Source: Pelagibius sp048268885 (GTDB taxonomy: Bacteria; Pseudomonadota; Alphaproteobacteria; Kiloniellales; Kiloniellaceae). From it: a stretch of DNA of 64,000 nt. Numbering within the stretch: position 1 is the stretch's first letter; each line of letters opens with the position of its first letter. The notes under the pieces are model-generated. The model did not search any database. It saw only the letters and a program-made list of their open reading frames with translations, and was not told the DNA's origin. Location of the stretch: positions 248,001 to 312,000 of the forward strand of contig JBLWUP010000001.1 in NCBI GenBank assembly GCA_048268885.1, in the 5' to 3' direction. This document shows positions 9,649 to 17,380 of the stretch, piece by piece. A program made the position numbers and the translations under genes.

Positions 9649-11814
9649 TCACCACTTCAGCGAATAGCTGACCAGTGCCTTGAAGTTGCGTCCCTGTTCC
9701 GGCACCCCGACGAAGACGCGGTCGTAGTCCGCGTCGAAAACGTTGTCGACGCCGAGGTCTACCCTCAGCCCCTCGAGCGGCCCTTCGTTCGGCTGCCAGG
9801 CGAAGAAGATGTCATGGACGTTGTAGGCGTCGCGCTCCTCGCTGGGGTCGTCGACCTTGTCGAACTTGGCGGCGAAGGTGCTGCGCCAGCCGACCAGCGA
9901 ATTGACCTCCGGCACTTTGACGCCGCCGATGACGGTCAGCCGGTCCGCCGTCAGCGAGCCCAGTTTTGCGCCGGTGTCGCGGTTCTCGCCATCGATGGTC
10001 GACCAGCCGAGCGAACCGAGGAAGCGCGGGCCATCGTAGGCAACCTCGATCTCGCTGCCCCAAAGCTTGGCCTTCGGCACATTGGTCGAATTCGTGGTGC
10101 CGTCGCAGTCGCCGGGGATGAAGGGATTACACTCGATGAAGAGCTCCGGCTGGTTCACATCCAGGTCGATGAAGTCGGTGCCCCAGACCATGAAATGGGA
10201 GGCCTTGAACTCCAGCTTGTCCCGGTCCTGGAAGACGTCGTCAAAGCTCATGCCGCCGCCGAACTCAAACGTCTGAGTGCGCTGGGGATCCAGATCCGGG
10301 TTGCTGACGAAGCGGTTGGTCACGCCGGCGCCCACCGGGATCTCGAAGTGCACGCCCGAAAGATAGAGTTCGTCGATGTGCGGCGCGCGGAAGGCATGGC
10401 CGTAGCTGGCAAAGATGTTCAGCCACTCGACCGGCAGATAAGCGAGCTTGATGCTCGGGGATACCGCCTGGTCATGGTTGTCCTCGGCCAGATCGGCGGA
10501 TGAGGAATAAGAGTCGAAGCGCACCCCGGGGATGATCAGCACGTCGCCGGGCAGCACGCCGAAAGGCTCGGCAATGGCGAACTCGCCCTGGGCGAAGAGA
10601 CCGAAGAAGGTCGTGTCCGCGTCCGGCACGCCCTCACGGTCGCCGCTGGCCGAGGCACCGTCCTGGACGTCGCGATAGAACTCGCCGCCGTAGGTGAAGG
10701 TGGCACCGATGTCGTCGGTCAGCATGGCGCGCGACCGGTTGTCGAGGCGAAAACCGATCGTATCGACATCGCGCTTCAACAGCTCGCCCTCGGGCCCGGC
10801 GCCCAGGTCGTCGAGCCGCAGTTCGTCGGCCTGGGATTGCGTGTAGTAGGCCAGCACATCCAGATCGAGCAGACTGTCCTGCGGATTGTGATAGCCGTAG
10901 GCGGCGCGAAAGGTGTTGGTCCGGATGTCCTTCTCGACGAGATCGTCGCTGCCCAGCCCCTGGCCGTTGCTCGGCTCTTCCGCCTCGTTGTTGAAGGTGA
11001 GGAAGGAGCCTTCGATCCGGTGGTGGTCGGCGAAGGTGTAGCTCGCCTTGGCCAGGCCCGAGATGATGTCGTCGTCGCTGTTGTCGAGCTCGCTGCCGTC
11101 GCCCAGTTCGATGGAGCCGGAATCGCGCTTGGTGACGCTGCCGACAAGGTCCAGACCCTCGACCGGCTTGGTATAGCCGGTGAAGGTGCCGATGCGTTCC
11201 CGGTTGGCGGTCTGATAGCCGGCGGAAACCGTGGCACCGACGGTTTCGTCGCCGCTCAGCAGATCGCCGGCGTCGATGGTGCGGAACTCGATGACGCCGC
11301 CGGTGCCGCCGCTGCCGTAGAGCGCGGAGGACGGACCGCGCAGCACCTCGACGGACTTCAGGACGCTGGGATCGATGAAGAAGCGGCCGTCATGGCCCGA
11401 GTCGTAGTTCTGCCGCGCACCGTCGAACAGGATGACCACATCCGGGCCGGAGAAACCGCGAATGCTCGGCACCTCGCCGGTGCGGCGCGGGCCGCCGGAA
11501 AACTCCACGTTCGGCACGAAACGCAGGATGTCGTCCGGCGACGAGGGCTGCAGAAGCTGAATGTCCTCACGGTTCTGCACCGTGACCATGCCCGGATACT
11601 CGAACGACTTGATCGGATTGCGCGTCGCGGTGACGCTGATCGTGTCTTCGGGGGCCTCCGGCGCCTCCATCTCCTGTGCCGTCTGCGGCACTTCCTCCGG
11701 CGCCGGTGCCGCGGTCGCCGCTTGCCCGAAAGCCGCGCCGGCCCCCGGCAAGGCCGCGGCGGCAACGCTCAAGGCGAAAAGGCTCACTCCCCAGAATCGA
11801 TGTCGACCAACCAT
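9649..11814 (-). CDS. hmuR: TonB-dependent heme receptor HmuR
   Basis: 721 residues. A signal peptide ends near AFGQA (about residue 31). After a proline/alanine/glutamate linker comes a TonB-box-like DTISVTATR, then the plug domain (SPDDILRFVPNVEFSGGPRR, IRGFSGPDVVILFDGARQNY) and a 22-strand barrel. The protein ends in a terminal aromatic (SYSLKW), as outer-membrane barrels do. It imports heme across the outer membrane using TonB energy. An SD-like GGGGGAG precedes the ATG. It is the first large gene after hemP, 157 bp downstream of it. Confidence 0.92.
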   Translation of the reverse strand: MVGRHRFWGVSLFALSVAAAALPGAGAAFGQAATAAPAPEEVPQTAQEMEAPEAPEDTISVTATRNPIKSFEYPGMVTVQNREDIQLLQPSSPDDILRFVPNVEFSGGPRRTGEVPSIRGFSGPDVVILFDGARQNYDSGHDGRFFIDPSVLKSVEVLRGPSSALYGSGGTGGVIEFRTIDAGDLLSGDETVGATVSAGYQTANRERIGTFTGYTKPVEGLDLVGSVTKRDSGSIELGDGSELDNSDDDIISGLAKASYTFADHHRIEGSFLTFNNEAEEPSNGQGLGSDDLVEKDIRTNTFRAAYGYHNPQDSLLDLDVLAYYTQSQADELRLDDLGAGPEGELLKRDVDTIGFRLDNRSRAMLTDDIGATFTYGGEFYRDVQDGASASGDREGVPDADTTFFGLFAQGEFAIAEPFGVLPGDVLIIPGVRFDSYSSSADLAEDNHDQAVSPSIKLAYLPVEWLNIFASYGHAFRAPHIDELYLSGVHFEIPVGAGVTNRFVSNPDLDPQRTQTFEFGGGMSFDDVFQDRDKLEFKASHFMVWGTDFIDLDVNQPELFIECNPFIPGDCDGTTNSTNVPKAKLWGSEIEVAYDGPRFLGSLGWSTIDGENRDTGAKLGSLTADRLTVIGGVKVPEVNSLVGWRSTFAAKFDKVDDPSEERDAYNVHDIFFAWQPNEGPLEGLRVDLGVDNVFDADYDRVFVGVPEQGRNFKALVSYSLKW

Positions 11815-11971
11815 GCAAACTCCCCCTGCCCATTTCCTGGGCCGTTACGGAAAGTCCGGGCTGGCTGCCGAATGCGGGAAGGCCGCGGGTGGCTGGCTGG
11901 GACCGTTAAGATATTTCTGTGCCGCCGCGCGCCGCCGCCCCCAGGGGGACCCGCGCCCTACCGGCGCAGGA

Positions 11972-12148
11972 CTATTTGGTGAGGATCAGCTTTCCCTTGC
12001 TGGTGCAGCGCAGCCGGTAGTCGTCGCCGTCATGCTCGATGATGACTTCCTGAGCATCGGCCAGAAGCTCGCGGCTTTGCAGCCGGCGCGGCGCGGCCTT
12101 GGCCGCCCGCCCCGCCCCAGCTTGAGCTTCTTCAGATTTCCCGTTCAT
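11972..12148 (-). CDS. hemP: Hemin uptake protein HemP
   Basis: 58 residues from the ATG at 12148. The C-terminal half (QSRELLADAQEVIIEH then YRLRCTSKGKLILTK) matches the short HemP family found beside heme receptors. In several alphaproteobacteria HemP/HmuP acts as a small activator needed for heme-receptor expression. The N-terminal 20 residues are alanine-rich linker. It is the first gene of the hmu cluster and lies just downstream of the Fur-like box at 12276-12296. A longer in-frame reading upstream to 12748 runs antisense through the next gene and is not supported. Confidence 0.88.
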   Translation of the reverse strand: MNGKSEEAQAGAGRAAKAAPRRLQSRELLADAQEVIIEHDGDDYRLRCTSKGKLILTK

Positions 12149-12275
12149 GCGTTTTCTGCCGTCCCCACTTCGAAGGCCGGCGCCGGGGAAAACGATGCCC
12201 CCGTTGCGGCTGCCTCCGTCGAACCTCGCAGCGGGCGATGCCCGGCCCGCCCACCGCGTCCTTTCGCCTTGATAC

Positions 12276-12296
12276 TGCGAGTGACTCGCATTTGCA
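12276..12296 (-). promoter_or_regulatory. Fur-like iron box upstream of hemP
   Basis: The plus strand reads TGCGAGTGACTCGCATTTGCA. It is an overlapping inverted repeat (TGCGAGT/ACTCGCA, plus TGC and GCA ends) that resembles alphaproteobacterial Fur boxes of the TGC-N-AATG type. The site is 128 bp upstream of the hemP start, in the 306-bp gap before the plus-strand gene at 12455, so it could control both directions. Iron repression of heme uptake by Fur is established; assignment of this site is by resemblance. Confidence 0.5.
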
Positions 12297-12454
12297 ATAT
12301 AAAAAGGCAGTTTCTCAGGTGGTTGTAGTGCTGGCGGTCGAACCAACGTCCTGTTGCAGATCAGGAAATTGAGCCTCGACCCGAGGGCATGAAGCCCTAC
12401 AATCTGCGCCGCAAAGTGACAACGGCAGGCAATGCCAACTTCGGGAGGACATCC

Positions 12455-12835
12455 GTGGACAAGGAACGTTTCGAACTCGGCCTCAAACAGCGCAAGTCGA
12501 CCCTGGGCGACGCCTACGTCAGCAAGGCCTTGGACGCCGCCGACGATTTCAGCCGCCCCTTTCAGGAAACCATGACCGAGTGGTGCTGGGGCTTCGGCTG
12601 GGGCGATCCGGCCATCGACGTGAAGACCCGGAGCCTGATGAACCTCGCCATGCTTGGCGCGCTGGGCAAGATGCAGGAGTGGGAGACCCACTGCCGCGGC
12701 GCCCTGACCAACGGCTGCAGCGTCGAGGAGATCCGCGCCGCCTGCCATGTGGTCGCCATCTATTGCGGCGTGCCGGCCGGCGTCGATTGCTTCCGCTCCG
12801 CCCGCAAGGTGCTGGAGGAAGCCGGCAAGATCTAG
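12455..12835 (+). CDS. Carboxymuconolactone decarboxylase-family protein (PcaC-like)
   Basis: 126 residues from a GTG start with GGGAGGA about 5 bp upstream; the upstream in-frame ATG at 12389 would add an unrelated tail. Length and sequence match gamma-carboxymuconolactone decarboxylases: RSLMNLAMLGALGKMQEWETH around residues 50-70, then GCSVEEIRAACHVVAIYCGVPAG. The CxxxH-like redox pair of AhpD is absent, so a decarboxylase or related role is more likely than peroxidase partnership. No other beta-ketoadipate genes are nearby, so the pathway is unresolved. A GC-rich hairpin follows at 12876-12909. Confidence 0.8.
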   Translation: MDKERFELGLKQRKSTLGDAYVSKALDAADDFSRPFQETMTEWCWGFGWGDPAIDVKTRSLMNLAMLGALGKMQEWETHCRGALTNGCSVEEIRAACHVVAIYCGVPAGVDCFRSARKVLEEAGKI

Positions 12836-12875
12836 GGCGCGTCAGGCCGGAAAACCCGGCCGGGCCCAAAAGGAA

Positions 12876-12909
12876 CACCCGGCCGTCCCCTGCCCCGGGC
12901 GGCCGGGTG
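12876..12909 (+). terminator. GC-rich hairpin downstream of the PcaC-like gene
   Basis: A perfect 10-bp stem CACCCGGCCG / CGGCCGGGTG with a 14-nt loop, 40 bp after the stop codon. No T run follows, so terminator function is only plausible. Confidence 0.35.
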
Positions 12910-13044
12910 CCTTACGCCGATGAGGCGCAGAGCAGCGCCCAAAACCATCGTAATACTTGCATTGAATGTTGTCATATTCGCCGCTAGGTTCCGTTGGCCG
13001 TGGCGGCTAGGTCGAACGGCTGAGGGGAAATAGGGGACATTCAG

Positions 13045-13722
13045 ATGCAAGTACTCGGTATTTTTCGTGGGGGCCTCGCGGCGGCCGCCGTCGGCGCCAC
13101 TCTTGGCCTGGCCGGACAGGCCCAGGCCGCGCTGATGACCTACAGCGACGAGGCGACCTTCCAGGCCGCCCTCGGCAGCTACCAGACCTACGACTTCGAG
13201 ACATCTTCGGGCTTTCCGGGCCCAAGTTACCTCGGCTCGCACGACGGCATCGGCTTCGATGCCTGGGTCTATCAATCCGCTCAGGCCACTTCCGGCGCTC
13301 AGGTGATGACCGGCGCCAACTTCACCGGCAGCGCCGCCAACCTTGATTTCACCGGGCTCTCGTCCCTGCCGACGGCAGTCGGCTTCTGGGGGCTGGACCT
13401 GACGCCGGGCGAAATCATCCGCGCAACCGTGACTTTCCAGACCGCGGGCACGCAGGTCTTCGACATTACCCTGAATGGCGCCGCACGCATCACGCCAATC
13501 TATTTCGGCGTGCTGGATACCCTGGGCGACAGCATTCTCTCTGTGTCGATATATGGCACCGACACCGGCAACAATGTCCGCGCTTGGCTCATGGACGACC
13601 TCACGATCGCCACGACGCTGGCGACGAACGACGATTTCGTGTCGGTGCCGGAACCGGGGACCCTGGCCCTCTTCGGCCTGGGCCTCGCGGGCCTCGGCCT
13701 AACCCGGCGGCGCGCCCGGTGA
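13045..13722 (+). CDS. PEP-CTERM-anchored exported protein
   Basis: 225 residues. An N-terminal signal peptide (cleavage near AQA-ALMTYS at about residue 29) and a C-terminal sorting signal are both visible: VPEPGTLALFGLGLAGLGL followed by TRRRAR. This is a textbook PEP-CTERM tail, processed by an exosortase and linked to exopolysaccharide production in other bacteria. The body is rich in G, T, S and D without cysteines and looks like a beta-sandwich. No exosortase gene is present in this window. The ATG follows a GGGGACA-type purine stretch. Confidence 0.88.
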   Translation: MQVLGIFRGGLAAAAVGATLGLAGQAQAALMTYSDEATFQAALGSYQTYDFETSSGFPGPSYLGSHDGIGFDAWVYQSAQATSGAQVMTGANFTGSAANLDFTGLSSLPTAVGFWGLDLTPGEIIRATVTFQTAGTQVFDITLNGAARITPIYFGVLDTLGDSILSVSIYGTDTGNNVRAWLMDDLTIATTLATNDDFVSVPEPGTLALFGLGLAGLGLTRRRAR

Positions 13723-13775
13723 ACGGTCACGTCTAGCCGAGAGCCAAAGGCGCGCCCGCAGCCGCGGTTTCGATC

Positions 13776-14351
13776 TTACTGCCCCGGCATGGCCATCATC
13801 TGGATGCCCGCCGGCGGCTCGAACAGCTCGGCCGGCTGCGGTCCGCGCTGCAGGTCGCTCAGCACCATCTCGAAGCGGCCCTCGGCCGAAGATCCCTCCA
13901 TGCGCAGGGGAATGCCGTCGTCGGTCACCCAGATGAAGACCGTGTAGTCCTGGCCGGCGGCCTTGTCCTGCACGCGGAACTTGGTGACCGCCTCCCCGTC
14001 CAGCGTTTCCTCGCTGATCTTCTCGGGCTTGAGATCCGAATAGTCATCGGCGCTCGGCATGGCCTGCGGCCCCCCGAGGCTCATCTCCATCCCCATGCCC
14101 ATCGCCGGCATGATCATGTAAAGCCGCTGGGTATCGGGGCGGCGGATCATCACTTGGCGCTGTCCCTCCGCGGTCACCTCGAAGCGGTCCTTGCCGTGGT
14201 CGTGATAGACCGGGCCGCTGATCTCCTGCCCCCCGCCGCGGATCGTGCGCGTCGCCGAATAGGCGGCGTCCGGGCGTAGCCAGTCGGCCGCCACGGCAGG
14301 AAAGGCAGTGAGAGAAACCAGCAGGCAAAGGAAGGCGGCGGAGAAACGCAT
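13776..14351 (-). CDS. Exported DUF4412-like protein
   Basis: 191 residues from the ATG at 14351 (GGGAG about 8 bp upstream). The signal peptide ends near VAA-DWLRPDAAY (about residue 22). The mature part contains RFEVTAEGQRQVMIRRPDTQ, a methionine-rich segment (MIMPAMGMGMEMS near residues 79-91), then TVFIWVTDDGIPLRM and a proline-rich end. The layout resembles DUF4412 and LolA/outer-membrane-lipoprotein-sorting-like exported proteins. The methionine cluster could bind copper, but this is speculation. It is 93 bp downstream of the cytochrome P460 gene on the same strand, so the two may be cotranscribed. Confidence 0.7.
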   Translation of the reverse strand: MRFSAAFLCLLVSLTAFPAVAADWLRPDAAYSATRTIRGGGQEISGPVYHDHGKDRFEVTAEGQRQVMIRRPDTQRLYMIMPAMGMGMEMSLGGPQAMPSADDYSDLKPEKISEETLDGEAVTKFRVQDKAAGQDYTVFIWVTDDGIPLRMEGSSAEGRFEMVLSDLQRGPQPAELFEPPAGIQMMAMPGQ

Positions 14352-14444
14352 TGGGAGACTCCCTGACTGAGGACGTCCCCCAAAGTGCCAGAAACCGCCG
14401 GCCCGGACGAAGGGCAAAACGGGGTAACCCGATAACGGTAAGAA

Positions 14445-15077
14445 CTATTGAGCCATGCGGGCCGGCAGGCCGGTCGCCGTTCCTTCGACGGTGCCGAGAA
14501 CGGGATAGCCCTCGACGTAGATCCAGTCCGTCGCCCTGGCCGGCTCGTGACAGGCGACGCATTCTTCGCGGAAGTCGACGGTGACGGGCGTCACAGGGTC
14601 GGCCGCGTCGAAGTAAGCCCAGCCCCAGCCCTCGCCCCACAGCGGATCGCCGGCGAAACGGTTTGCCGAGTCTTTCACCATGACGAACCAGCCGCTGCGT
14701 TCGGCCGCCCGCGAGACGTGCCCTGTCGTCATATCCTCGGTTACGGTGGCGAAGAGCTCCTTCACCAGCACGCTGCCCTCGGGGAACGCGCCGGTGCGGC
14801 GGTAGGCTTCGATGACGCCCGGCTGGGTATAGACCACGTGGAACTCGGCCGCGCCGCCGCCGGGTTCCTCACCGGCGATCGACCAGCTGCCGAGCAAGCG
14901 CCACTCGGCGCCGTAGTCCACCGCCGGCACGCGGATATTGCCCGCGGCGTCCACCGCCGCCTCGTAACCGGGCAGGTAGCCCCGCTGCTGGGCCGCGGCG
15001 GTCGCGGCGACGATGAGTACGCCCAGGATCGAAAGGGCCAGGGCGAGGGCCAGAAATCTTGTCGAGAAGCTACGCAT
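14445..15077 (-). CDS. Cytochrome P460-family c-type heme protein
   Basis: 210 residues. A long hydrophobic signal (to about residue 29) precedes a domain with typical P460 features (EWRLLGSWSI, HVVYTQPGVIEAYRRTGAFPEG, GVLVKELF-like). A single CVACH heme-attachment site is at residues 173-177 near the C terminus. In P460 enzymes such as hydroxylamine-oxidising cytochrome P460, a lysine cross-links to the heme; lysines are present (for example in VLVKELF and VMVKDSA), but the cross-link cannot be judged by eye. It is transcribed divergently from a LysR gene whose promoter carries a perfect palindrome. Confidence 0.85.
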   Translation of the reverse strand: MRSFSTRFLALALALSILGVLIVAATAAAQQRGYLPGYEAAVDAAGNIRVPAVDYGAEWRLLGSWSIAGEEPGGGAAEFHVVYTQPGVIEAYRRTGAFPEGSVLVKELFATVTEDMTTGHVSRAAERSGWFVMVKDSANRFAGDPLWGEGWGWAYFDAADPVTPVTVDFREECVACHEPARATDWIYVEGYPVLGTVEGTATGLPARMAQ

Positions 15078-15164
15078 CTTGGGAGGCTTTCTTTGCTGAT
15101 GACAGGGAAGTCATGCCAAAAGCTGCGGCCGAAAGCCTTCCTTTACAAATATAAGTTTCTCACA

Positions 15165-15189
15165 TATCGATAACTGATAGTTATCGATA
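15165..15189. promoter_or_regulatory. Perfect palindromic LysR-type operator
   Basis: Arms TATCGATAAC and GTTATCGATA are exact reverse complements separated by TGATA. The inner part ATAAC-TGATA-GTTAT fits the LysR T-N11-A rule. It ends 12 bp before the LysR start codon and lies 88 bp upstream of the divergent cytochrome P460 gene, so it is well placed for autoregulation plus control of P460. Confidence 0.7.
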
Positions 15190-15201
15190 GGAAGTCCCGA
15201 A

Positions 15202-16095
15202 ATGGAGCTCTATCAGGTCCGCTATTTCCTGGCTGTCGCCCGTACGCTGCACTTCACCCAGGCGGCGGAGGAAGCCGGCGTCTCGCAGCCCGCGCTGACC
15301 AAAGCGGTGCGCAAACTGGAAGAAGAACTGGGCGCGCCCCTCTTCCTGCGCCAGGGTCGCCAGGTGCTGCTGACCGACTTCGGGCGGGTCATGCGCGAAA
15401 AGCTGGAGCGGGTAGTGGCGGCGCGCGACGAGGCCGAGGAGGCCGCGCGCCAGTTCCTGAAGCCGGCGGAGATCCGCCTCAACGCCGGGGTCATGTGCAC
15501 CATCGGTCCGCGCCCCCTGCTCGGCTTCCTCGACCGCTTCCGCCTGGAGCACCCGAACATCGAGCTGCACCTGCACGACGTGACGGCGGCCAATGCCCTC
15601 GAGAAGCTGACAAGCAACGAGTTGGACTGCGCCGTCCTCGCCTTCCCCGGCGGCAAGCTGCCAGCGTCCCTGAAGGGCAAGCGCCTCTACCGCGAGCGCA
15701 TGATGGTCGCCTTCTCCGCCGACCACCGCTTCAACACCCTGAAGCAGGTGCGTTTCGGCGACCTGGACGGCGAGCGCTACATCGACCGCCTGCACTGCGA
15801 GTTCCGCTCCGCCTTCCTGGACGAGATCGGCAACGAGGGCATGTCACTCAGCTTCCCCTACGCCAGCGAGCGCGAGGACTGGATCCAGGGCATGATCGCC
15901 AGCGGCATGGGCATCGGCCTGCTGCCGGAGTTCGGCACGCTGCAGCCCGACCTCGCCAAGCGCCCGGTCGTCGATCCCAAACTCTACCGCAGCGTCGAGC
16001 TGGCCTATCTGCCGGGACGGGAGAACTCTCCCGGCGTCAAGGCCCTGCTCGAGTTGGCCGGGCGGCACCTCTGGCCGCAAGCCGCGGGCGACTAG
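15202..16095 (+). CDS. LysR-family transcriptional regulator
   Basis: 297 residues. The winged HTH is at residues 1-60 (MELYQVRYFLAVARTLHFT, then GVSQPALTKAVRKLEEELG). The effector domain starts at about residue 90 and includes LNAGVMCTIGPRPLLGF. The absence of a typical TAG-like start and the short DBD linker place it near CysL/OxyR-like LysRs, but the effector is unknown. It is divergent from the cytochrome P460 gene and has a perfect palindrome 12 bp upstream of its ATG, with AGGA as the likely ribosome site. Confidence 0.88.
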   Translation: MELYQVRYFLAVARTLHFTQAAEEAGVSQPALTKAVRKLEEELGAPLFLRQGRQVLLTDFGRVMREKLERVVAARDEAEEAARQFLKPAEIRLNAGVMCTIGPRPLLGFLDRFRLEHPNIELHLHDVTAANALEKLTSNELDCAVLAFPGGKLPASLKGKRLYRERMMVAFSADHRFNTLKQVRFGDLDGERYIDRLHCEFRSAFLDEIGNEGMSLSFPYASEREDWIQGMIASGMGIGLLPEFGTLQPDLAKRPVVDPKLYRSVELAYLPGRENSPGVKALLELAGRHLWPQAAGD

Positions 16096-16364
16096 AGCCG
16101 CGGCAAGGTCCAACGCGCGGCTTCGGCGATGGCGTGCAGGCGCCGCGCCGAGGCCGTCGGCGGCGCCACGGCATAGTCCTGCACCTCCCGATCGGCGCCG
16201 CTGTCGTGCCGGGCCGCCGGTTCCAGGCGGCCGACGCGGGGCTGCCACTCCGCATCCGCGCCGGCAAGGCCCCGCAGGAAGGCGGTCAGGCGCGAGAGGA
16301 CGCGGCTTTGCTGCGAAGGCGCGGCGAAGTCGTTGGTTTCCTGGGCTAAAGCACAGCGCGTCAT
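16092..16364 (-). CDS. Hypothetical protein divergent from a LysR gene
   Basis: 90 residues from the ATG at 16364, which has GGAGG 6 bp upstream. It begins MTRCALAQETNDFAAPSQQ, continues with an amphipathic stretch RVLSRLTAFLRGLAG and ends HAIAEAARWTLPRL. No domain is recognised. The stop overlaps the end of the preceding plus-strand LysR gene by 4 bp (tail to tail). The good ribosome site and the divergent position relative to the LysR gene at 16474 suggest it is real and possibly that regulator's target. Confidence 0.5.
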   Translation of the reverse strand: MTRCALAQETNDFAAPSQQSRVLSRLTAFLRGLAGADAEWQPRVGRLEPAARHDSGADREVQDYAVAPPTASARRLHAIAEAARWTLPRL

Positions 16365-16473
16365 GGCATCCTCCATCGCTGAAATCAGGTTTGGAGGGAA
16401 TTTAAGCGCTCCGCTAATCCAGGATAATATGGTACTTTGGCAATAAATAATCCCGCAATTTGGGACGATAATC

Positions 16474-17376
16474 ATGAACCTCTACACCGCCATGTCCGTC
16501 TTCGTCGAGGTCGCCAAGGTGGGCGGTTTCGCCGAGGCCGCGCGCAAGTTGGGCATGTCCACCACGGCGGTCAGCCGCCACGTCGCCGACCTGGAGGGCG
16601 AGCTGGGCGTTACCCTGCTGCGCCGCACGACGCGCCACGTCAGCCTGACCGAGGCGGGCAACCGCTACCTGCTCCGGGCGGCGACCCTGCTGGAGGAACT
16701 GGCCAGCCTCAACGCCGAAATCAGCAGCGCCGATGCGACACCGCAGGGCCGGCTGCGCATCACCGCCCCGCCGGCGGTCGGCAACGACTGGATCGCCGAG
16801 CTGGCGGTCGACTTCGTGGAGGCCCATCCGGAGATCGACCTGGAGCTCGACCTCACCGAGCGCATGGTCGACCTGGTCGAGGAAGGCTACGACGCGGCGA
16901 TCCGCAGCGGGCCCCTGCCGGACTCCTCGCTGATCGCCCATCGCATCGTCGAGATGCGCTACGTCCTCTGCGCAAGCCCCGCCTACCTGAAGACCTACGG
17001 CACGCCGCGGCAGGCCGAAGACCTCGCGGCCCATCGCTGCGTCTATTGGTGCGGCGGTTCGAGGCCCGGCAGGTGGCCGCTCAGCCACGAGGGCGTTCGA
17101 GTCCAGGCGCCGCTGCGCCCACGCCTGCAGATCAGCAACTTCGCCGCGCTGCTGGAGTCCGCGCGCCGCGGCATCGGGCTTGCCGTGCTGCCGCTGATCA
17201 CGGTGCGCGACGACCTCGAGGCGGGGCGCCTCGTGCACGTCCTGCCGGACTGCGAGGCCGACCACGGCATGCTGAGCCTGGTGCGCCCGCCAACTCCCTT
17301 CGAGCCGGCAAAGCTGCGGGTCTTCATCGATTTCATCACCGAGGCCCTGCGCGCGCGGGCCGAGGGTCGTGCGTGA
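16474..17376 (+). CDS. LysR-family transcriptional regulator (CrgA/PA-type)
   Basis: 300 residues. The HTH occupies residues 1-62 (SVFVEVAKVGGFAEAARKLGMSTTAVSRHVADLEGELG), followed by the effector domain from GRLRITAPPAVG (about residue 90). SVFVEVA...GSF-type wording and the GYDAAIRSGPLPDSSL segment match the large LysR subgroup that often controls oxidoreductase genes. It is convergent with the flavin dehydrogenase gene ending at 17381 (5-bp gap) and divergent from the 90-residue hypothetical gene. Confidence 0.87.
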   Translation: MNLYTAMSVFVEVAKVGGFAEAARKLGMSTTAVSRHVADLEGELGVTLLRRTTRHVSLTEAGNRYLLRAATLLEELASLNAEISSADATPQGRLRITAPPAVGNDWIAELAVDFVEAHPEIDLELDLTERMVDLVEEGYDAAIRSGPLPDSSLIAHRIVEMRYVLCASPAYLKTYGTPRQAEDLAAHRCVYWCGGSRPGRWPLSHEGVRVQAPLRPRLQISNFAALLESARRGIGLAVLPLITVRDDLEAGRLVHVLPDCEADHGMLSLVRPPTPFEPAKLRVFIDFITEALRARAEGRA

Positions 17377-17380
17377 AAGC

